DNA of 64,000 nt, taken from positions 16,612,836 through 16,676,835 of the forward strand of contig NC_088805.1 of the NCBI RefSeq assembly GCF_011386835.1, given 5' to 3'. This DNA is from Chrysemys picta bellii (taxonomy: Eukaryota > Chordata > Testudines > Emydidae). The notes under the pieces are model-generated. The model was given only the letters and a program-made list of their open reading frames with translations. It was not told the origin of the DNA and searched no databases. Numbering within the stretch: position 1 is the first letter of the stretch; each line of letters begins with the position of its first letter. The position numbers and the translations under genes were made by a program. Of the stretch, positions 56,756 through 64,000 are shown piece by piece.

Positions 56756-57038
56756 GTTGTGATTGTTTCTCTTGTGGCATCTGTGTGGAAAGTGCCACAC
56801 ACACTACAGAACAACAACGGCTTTTGCTTGCATTTTCCAGTGTTTTTTTTGTCAGCGAGTTCAGCAAAGTTGTAATTCTTCAAGTGCCAGCCCTGAGCTG
56901 AGTGAGGAGCCACCAGCAGAGATGGTAAAAATGACAAAATCAAAAACGTTCCAGGCTTACCTGCCGAACTGTCACCGAACCTACAGCTGTATCCACTGCA
57001 GAGCCCACCTAGCCAATCATGATGAATTGATTTCCAAG
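56756..57038 (+). CDS. YPEL1: YPEL1 exon 2: leader end and codons 1-39
   Basis: This is the first coding exon of Yippee-like 1, a small (about 119 residues) zinc-binding protein of the Yippee family, found in nuclei and at centrosomes; its biochemical role is not settled. The coding part runs 56922-57038. It reads [20 protein letters not shown], then [20 protein letters not shown]23 and C26 form the first CX2C zinc pair of the Yippee fold; the second pair lies in later exons. ATG 56922 is the first ATG in the exon, has a purine at -3 and G at +4, and is preceded by an in-frame TGA at 56760. The acceptor is TTTACTTGCAG. The exon ends AAG before GCAAGT, a GC-type donor; in the GT frame the protein would diverge into non-Yippee sequence. 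YPEL2 differs little over this stretch, so the symbol rests partly on synteny with MAPK1. Confidence 0.93.
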
Positions 57039-57044
57039 GCAAGT
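57039..57044 (+). other. YPEL1: GC-type 5' splice site of YPEL1 intron 2
   Basis: AAG followed by GCAAGT is a perfect U1-matching donor except for C at +2. It lies exactly where Yippee-family homology stops after ELISK. No GT donor near it would keep the reading frame into the expected serine of the next exon. Confidence 0.85.
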
Positions 57045-60000
57045 GATTTGTTTAGAGACTTCATGTGGGGTTTTTTAACCAAAATTGTTGTCATTGGGTC
57101 AGTACTTCCAATACATAAGTGGTATAAATCTGATGCATACTTCAAAGTATCTTCCCAAGAGCTCCATTCTTGGGTCATAGATGCATTATACTGAGGAATG
57201 GATGTTTTCTAGAAACTTCGTGTAAAGCCCCATCATTGCAACCCCCCACAAATAACAGGTAGGTGCTACTTTTGAGATGTGCCTGATCTTTACCAGACCA
57301 GGACTAGATGTGATAAGTTTGCTAAGGAAGTAAACTGTCTGAGGGAAGTGTAGAGCTCAGGATTGGGAAATTATTCTTGTTAAATTGATTCAAAAGATTC
57401 ATCTACTAGAGAGAGGTCACAAAATTAGCTGGTATTACACAATCCAGTGGGTCAACATGAAGTCCATCACTACATTGTCTAAGCCTTTCCTTCTCTCTCA
57501 TTAATATATACCATCTGATTAATTTGTGGAGCTTAAAAAACTGATTACTCTGAGGAATGTTCAAGCTCAAGTTTAAATTTCATAAAGAAATTTTGAAGCT
57601 TTTGAAATGATCTAGCCCTGTCCTTTATATCAATTGTTGAAAGAAACTAAGACTCCATAATCATGTAGTAAAATTTAATACCGAGGGAAAAATATAAAGT
57701 GACGGTGCTTTAAGTCAAATTAGGTTTCTGATGGAGCACCCTGTAAATATTTTCTAAGGAAAAAATTCAATTCAATTTTCAAACTTTGGGTTGTTGTTTT
57801 TTAACGGGTGTATGTTGGGGTTGGGGGAAAGGATGGGACTTCCTCTGCTGATAGTGTCTCTTCAACAGGTAGAGTGGTTGAGCCAGAGAACATCCTTCTT
57901 GAGGCCGTCCCTTATTTCTTCCCATCTTCTCTGTCCCCCACCATCATCACCCTCTGTTGCTCCTGCCTGCTGGTATCTTTAGCAGCATTGAAGTAATTGA
58001 GGTAGTAATAGCATTGAGGAGTCCCAGGAAGTAAAGGAGCCACTCCTTTTAAGTACCTTCAGTGTTCCCTAGTCCTCGGCAGAGGCCTGGGGAGTGAAGG
58101 AGGTTCCTTGGGCCACACACCCCTTTACCTGCACACTTCTGGCTCCAAACACAAATGCGAGCAATATTGCTTGTAGATATCCTCTTGCAGGCCTGCTCTT
58201 CTCCTCTTCCATTCCTCCTGTTCCTCTTCTCTTCTGTCCCCCCCCCACCCCGCCCAACACAAAAAAAACACACACACAAAAGAAAGGGTGAGTGATGTGC
58301 CATGCTAATGCACAAAGCAGGAAGTGTGACTGATCAAATGCAAAACATTGAAACTGACTATATACAAAGTGCTGTCCAAAGCATACATTTATTAAATTCA
58401 GAAAAGATACAGGTTCTTTAGTTCTAGTAACCATAAATATTGCTTTTAAAAAAAGCTGTAGGAAAATACAAGCAGAAATGTGACTCAAATTTCTTTTAAT
58501 CACAAAGAAAAATATTAAGGTAAGAATCACCTTTTCTTCAACAACACTCCAATATAAATTTCAAGAAGGAGACATGACTTCATTATTCAACACGCACTGT
58601 AAGTAAGTGGAAGGTTAGATTTGAATAATTGAGGGGGGGAATGTTTTCCAGATCTGTGGAGTTACTGGGAATTGTATTTCATACTAAACAAATGGAGGAG
58701 TATGGCAAACTTTACCAGCAAAGTTCAGAAAGAAAACTAGAACACTGAACTTTCAAGAAAAAAAATGAGATCCATCACATGTGGTTGGTATCTACCTTCT
58801 CATCCAGTAGACTTTTCTAGGGTAATCTAAATGTGGTACAACAAGCTCTATAGTTTGACAGTATTAAGGTTTACCATAATTCCCAGACAAGCAGATAGGT
58901 ATCAGGGTTTTGAAAGAGGTCTTGATAATAAGAATATCTCTTGAATATATGCTCCAGTTGGATCATAGGTTCGTACTACAACTTTAAATTGTCTAGAAAG
59001 GATTAAAAACCTGAGACCGTAAAAGTTTGAAGAGGGGTTATTGAGCATATGGAGATTAAAAAAAAAAAATCTAAGTCCTGTGTGTTCAGATAAATTTAGC
59101 CTAAGAAATGTCTTCCAGACAGGAAGGATTCAGGTATATAATATAAAGTCTCTTGTTTAATACTGGTTTCCTATTCTCCAGTGAAGGTTTTTCTAAACCA
59201 AGCTACCAAACTTTTAAATGTTTGCAGATTGGCAAGTCAGCAAAATCACATTTATGGTCAACATTCCCTAAACTCTGAGTTTCCTGCCTTTTTTTATGTT
59301 GTGTGTCAGATCTAGAAATGCATTAAATTTGAGTTATTTTTGCTTGTAAATAAAAATGTACTTGATTCTTTGCTGCTTTCTGACATACTGTACTGCTATA
59401 GTTGGGACCTGGGCAATAAAGGCAAATGAAAGGGAAAATGTTCAATTATTTAAAGCTCAGCATGTGTGAGAGAGATTTTGTAAGAGTGCATAGACAAATA
59501 TAATGTTGTGTGAACACTTCTACATTTGAGGGGGGGGTTTCTTTCAGCATAGAGTATTAATTCCTAATGTGGAATCTTGTAACCTGTAAGCCTCTACGAC
59601 ACATAGTGCACCCACTGGGAAAATGAAGAGTTCACTACTAACTTAAAAAAAAAACGGTAATTGTACTGTTAGAATATTAACCTTCAATGCTATCTTAAAA
59701 CAGACCATTAACATACTTGAATTATATATTTAGGCACTCTATTTAGAATTATACCCAAGCATAATTGGTAGTTGTAACTCTGAATTTTCTTCTGTCATTC
59801 TTGCAAACTGTCCCTCCTTCCTGGATCTCCTCTCCAATGTAGTGCACTCTTAAAACATGTATTCATTAAAAATAATGGGAACATGAATATATCTGGTGTG
59901 TGTGGCAACAGTTGAAGATATTTAAACAAAAAAAATACTTTAAATAATAAAAGGCAATCGGGTGATTCTGTACTCCAGAGACTGTTGGTATACATTTGCC

Positions 60001-60826
60001 ATCTGAAGCAAAAATATTTGACTTTGATTGTATAGAATTGCAATAAATAAATATGCTGTACTGCAGTCTATGAATTGTATTGAAGAATAGTACTTTGAAA
60101 TCCGAAGAAAAGAGTGCATGACTTAAAAACCAACCATTAAAATTGTCACTTCCTCATTAATAGAAAACTAAATGTAAGCTATCATTTTATGAATACTACT
60201 CAGTTGTGGATATAACATGAGATGTTAGACTGTTTAGATTAGAAGGAATAATGGTTTAACCCTTATGCTGTCTGCTCCAACATTTCTTTTCTGAGAACAT
60301 ATTTTGAAGTGATCCATGGGAAGCATGTAGATGTTTGTGCTGTCTTAGCATGTATTAAAAAAAGACTGTAAAGGAGACCTTGTAAACCCTCCCCTGCTGG
60401 TTTTTTGTATTGAAATTTTCTGGTTGTGACTTTCTGTTCTTTCTTAAGTATTAGAACTCATGGGATTATGATGTTTCAAGAGACTGAAACAAGGAAATTG
60501 GTGATGGGGAGAAGATAAATCGCTGAACTTTTTTCTTTCCTTTTTTGTTTTGAGACTTATTTTTAACTTTAGAGAAAAGCTAGCCTAGCAAGAGATTCTT
60601 TCTCCCTGTTGCTTCTGTTCAGGGCTACACAATCCTACTCCAGATTGCTTGTTTTCCAAGGCTTCCTCAGTTGAAAACAGGACAAGCGAGACTTGATAAT
60701 CCAAACACAGCACTTTCTAAACTGCTCTGTGGTGCTGGTGGTTCTTGTTTCCAGCAGAGATAAATACTTGTTAGAGGAGACTGTGAAATGTCTTGTCCTT
60801 TTTAAAAAATCAAATAAAGACAGCTA

Positions 60827-60965
60827 TACAGTAACTCCTCGCTTAACGTTGTAGTTATGTTCCTGAAAAATGCGACTTTAAGTGAAACAATGTTAAGTGA
60901 ATCCAGTTTCCCCATAAGAATTAATGGGTTAGGTTTCAGGGAATTTTTTTTCACCAGATAAAAGA

Positions 60966-61022
<57 letters not shown>

Positions 61023-61802
61023 GTTTTAAACAAACAATGATGATTGTGAAGCTTGGTTGAGGTGGTGAAGTCAGAGGGTGGGATATTTCCCAGGGAATGC
61101 CTTACTGCTAAATGATGAACTAGCACTCTGCTGAGCCCTCAAGGGTTAACACATTGTTGTTAATGTAGCCTCACACTCTACAAGACAGCACAAATGGAGA
61201 GAGGGGAGACAGCATGGCAGACAGAGAGAGACACCTTGTGTGTGAGCAAAAGAGATGTGCATTGCTCCTTTAAGTACGCTGACCCCACTCTAAGTACATT
61301 GCCTTTTTAAGTAGATCAGCAAGTTGAAACAGCAGCTGCTGCCAGCAAGCTCCCTCTGTCCTGAGCCCTGTCATATCCCCCCTGCTCTATGGACATGGGG
61401 TAAGTGGGGAGCAGGAGGGAGGGGGACACCCTGACATTAGCCCCTCCTCTTCCCCACCTCCCTCGCGTAGCAAGCAGGAGGCTCTGGGGAGCAATTCCAA
61501 GGCACAGGGCAGGAGCAGCACATGGCAGTGGGGGAAGGGACAGCTGATAGCCTGCTGGGCGGCTGCTGCACAGGGAACTTAGGGGAGAGGGGAGCTGATA
61601 GGGGGGCTGCCAGTCCACCTTGGTTCCAAGCCCCCACCAGCTAGCTCCAACAGGCTGCTCTTTCTGCAAGCAGTGGACAAAGCAGGCGGCTGCCAAACAA
61701 TGTTATAAGGGAGCATTGCGCAACTTTGAACAAGCATGTTCTCTAATTGATCAGCAATGAAACAACGTTAACCGGGACGACTTTAAGTGAGGAGTTACTG
61801 TA
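60827..61802. mobile_element. Tigger-like (Tc/mariner) MITE, 972 bp
   Basis: The element runs 60829-61800 between TA dinucleotides (60827-60828 and 61801-61802), the target duplication of Tc1/mariner elements. It starts CAGTAACTCCTCGCTTAA and ends TTAAGTGAGGAGTTACTG, inverted repeats with one mismatch in 18. The interior has a GC-rich part (about 61300-61640) whose open frames on the minus strand are not recognisable as a transposase. A (CA)n tract lies inside. It sits in YPEL1 intron 2. Confidence 0.85.
60968..61020. repeat. (CA)n microsatellite inside the Tigger-like MITE
   Basis: About 26 uninterrupted AC units. This is the longest perfect simple repeat in the window. Confidence 0.97.
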
Positions 61803-63247
61803 TTTAATTTCCTATTACTTTTTCATAGGTAATCAATTTATTATAGCTTCCACAGTAATGCTTCTAAATACAAAATGGGAGGGAAGGTGGTCCATGCTGT
61901 GAAACACTTAGGGATCCCTACTCTAAGGTGTTAGAGTGCCGTGGTGGTAGTTGTAGTTTTTGTTTTTGTTTTTAAATTCAGCCCTTCTGTCATAGAAAAG
62001 CTAAAAAACCTAAACACTTTCCCTCCCTACAGGCCTCTCTTAAGTTACGGTGTGGCAAAAAACTCTTTTGTAGTTAACATTTCCTCTAGCTCTAGACAGC
62101 TATAATGTATTTCTGAAGTGGCTTTCTTATATAAAAATAATTCTAACTCTAACTTTCTCAGTTTATTCTGATTGAGATGCTATACTTGGTAACAAAAAGC
62201 TGAATTACCCTCCCCCCCCGCCAAAAAAAAACCTGAGTCATTTTTAAACGTTTTCTAATTTTAAGACAAACTTCCTTTTCTCCAAATACAAAAACAGCAA
62301 GCATACTCCCTCCTTTCTTTTTGCTAAAGCCTATCTGCCAACCTTCACTGGAGGATTGTGTCCTCCTTCGTGCTGTAAGCAGTCAGCCGAAACAGTTGCC
62401 AGTTAGGAGAGCAGTACTAAAATGATTTACTCCTTCATTTTACTGCCAACAGTTCTGCCAGTCCACTCTGGACAGTATTTTCCTGCCTTTTTGCCTATTC
62501 ATGTAGCACTTTCTATATCTTCCCCCTTCCTCCCTACCCCCTTGGCCACCTTTCAATAGAATATGCTAATTTTTGAGAGGCACTAGCAACTACCTATAGA
62601 AACAAAAATTATATTGGTTTTTATTCAGCTTTGAACATTACTTTTCGGGGGAGGGGTGGGCATTCAGACAGTGAAGCATTCTTCTGTCAACTGCTCCAGT
62701 AATGAGTCCTTTAGCTATACAGTGGCTGTTGGAAACACACACAAACAAGGACAATCTCTGCAAAGCCAAAGAAATCTAAGATGCCCAGCATGTGGGTATC
62801 AGTTGCCCTCTTTACTGGTTATGCAAACCTTTTCTATTAGAAAGAGGAACACCCAACAGAGAGCTATCTTCAGAGAAACCACAAAGCTGTCCTTACTCCA
62901 AATCTCATAGACATGTAGAAGACCAGATAGATAAGGCCCCTTGACAGGCAACATCCCAACACAGATGACTCAAGCCACCAATGATATGGTAAGCAAGCAC
63001 TCTTTTAATGATCTAGAGACCAGAATGCTTTAGTAGTTTGCTTTATGAAGTACTTACATAGATTGAGACCATCTTTGGGTGTAGTTTTATTTAAGTAGTC
63101 TCCCTCCCTACAGCCTATGGAAAGCTTGAATTAGCCACAGCCTTCTTTGAAATCCAAATCAAATTAGATGCTCATGACTAGTAGAGCAGTCTTGCTGCTG
63201 GGTTCTTCATTCTAATCTTCCTTCTCTGTATGTTCTCTTCCCTGTGT

Positions 63248-63261
63248 CCCCCCCCCCCCCA
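63248..63261. repeat. Poly-C run
   Basis: A run of about 13 C bases lies in YPEL1 intron 2. It is prone to length error in assembly. Confidence 0.7.
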
Positions 63262-63927
63262 ATCTTCTTCGTGACGCTGGGGGTGGGGAGGAGAATCCAG
63301 AATTTAAAATTGGTTAGAAAAATCTTAATCTCTAGCTGTCTTTTCCACCTTCTTTACTGGGGAAAGTAATTTTATTGACTAGGCCAAGAGCAGTCTCAAG
63401 ATAGACTATTTTGAGGAGAGGGTTGGGTGTTTTTTGTTTTGTTTTTTAAAGTGTGTGTTTGCGTGCACAATAATGGTTAATCCTGACCTCTGAGCAAAAC
63501 AGGACTTGTCTTTTTCCATCCTTATAGTGTACAAGAAATGCCTGAAAGTTTCTCCTCTTCCCCCGCCCCCCCCCATCTATTTTAAAACATGTATATATTT
63601 TCTCTTTATTATTTATTCATTTTAAAACAGTATATTCAACACTGTCTATCTTTAAAGACTGGTGACTGGAGAAGTAGTGCTATCACAAGACCTAAGAGTG
63701 CAAGTTCTTTAAGTGACGGGGAAGGGATATTTTTAGTGTATTTTAAACTTTGTTTTTTGTTAATTCCCATTAAAATTCAGTGACTACCTTTTTAATAAAG
63801 GAAAATTGTGTTTAAAAGGTGTGATACCTTGTCTTTTAAGTTACTGCTTTAGAGCTCACAAACATTTTGAGGCCTCCCTGATATCCTTTAGCAAGACCAG
63901 TCTTGATACCTATGTCATTTCTAAGAT

Positions 63928-63950
63928 TTTTATTTATTTATTTATTTTTA
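63928..63950. repeat. (TTTA)n microsatellite
   Basis: Four or five TTTA units lie near the window end. Confidence 0.85.
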
Positions 63951-64000
63951 AAGCAAGAAAAACAACTCAGAGTGGAGGGAGTGCCTTTCAGTATACTGCT

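Larger units (their letters stand above)
57039..64000 (+). other. YPEL1: YPEL1 intron 2, incomplete
   Basis: The remaining 7 kb of the window lacks anything resembling the next Yippee exons (expected to encode the serine-phenylalanine-glutamine-glycine start and the second CX2C). It is therefore taken as intron. It holds the Tigger-like MITE at 60829-61800 and short homopolymer or simple repeats (C-runs near 58237, 62213, 63248 and 63565; TTTA repeats near 63930). No other gene is seen. Confidence 0.75.

Noticed and set aside
56763..56921. In-frame upstream extension of the YPEL1 reading frame
   Set aside because: The open stretch begins with TTG, not ATG, and a stop (TGA at 56760) lies just upstream. 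ATG 56922 gives the exact Yippee N-terminus with good Kozak context.
57041..57194. Continuation of the YPEL1 frame past 57038
   Set aside because: The translation after ELISK does not resemble the Yippee family, and GCAAGT fits a GC donor at the expected exon end.

Overview
This is a vertebrate nuclear window, most likely from a turtle (Testudines). The genes identify a vertebrate, and the interspersed repeats look chelonian: short hAT-type MITEs, a Tigger-like MITE beginning CAGTAACTCCTC, a Penelope-like retroelement tail, CORE/MIR-type SINEs and CR1/L3 remnants. The assignment to turtle rests on my recognition of these repeat families and has not been searched. Protein-coding exons occupy about 1% of the window.

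Region 1 (1-23,360) is the 3' two thirds of MAPK1 (ERK2) on the + strand. The window opens in intron 2. Exons 3 to 8 encode kinase residues 102-360, with canonical splice sites and exon lengths of 190, 117, 115, 132 and 110 bases plus the terminal coding exon. After the stop there is a 3.66 kb intron inside the 3'UTR, then a long terminal exon 9 of about 4.2 kb with two plausible polyadenylation signals. Intron 3 carries a 353-bp hAT MITE and intron 6 carries a 5'-truncated, RTE-like LINE.

Region 2 (23,360-47,600) is about 24 kb of AT-rich intergenic DNA. I see no gene in it. It holds MIR-type SINEs, L2/CR1-like tails, a diverged L3/CR1 remnant, several foldback MITEs, an apparently exact 213-bp direct duplication with copies 2.7 kb apart, and two independent hAT MITEs side by side.

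Region 3 (47,580-49,720) is a strong CpG island, taken as the promoter and first non-coding exon of YPEL1. A consensus donor lies at 48,844.

Region 4 (48,844-64,000) is YPEL1 itself. It has a ~7.9 kb first intron containing a decayed Penelope-like element with a hammerhead-ribozyme-like motif. The first coding exon (56,756-57,038) encodes residues 1-39 and ends at a non-canonical GC donor. The window then stays in the next intron, which contains a 972-bp Tigger-type MITE with an internal (CA)n. The remaining YPEL1 coding exons were not found and should lie downstream. The tandem MAPK1-YPEL1 order on one strand matches the arrangement known on human chromosome 22q11. The two genes share no pathway that the sequence itself shows; they are simply conserved neighbours.

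I found no novel defence-type or operon-like system; this is ordinary vertebrate gene and repeat territory. The items most worth a second look are the hammerhead-like motif, the exact 213-bp duplication, the GC-AG intron and the MAPK1 3'UTR intron.
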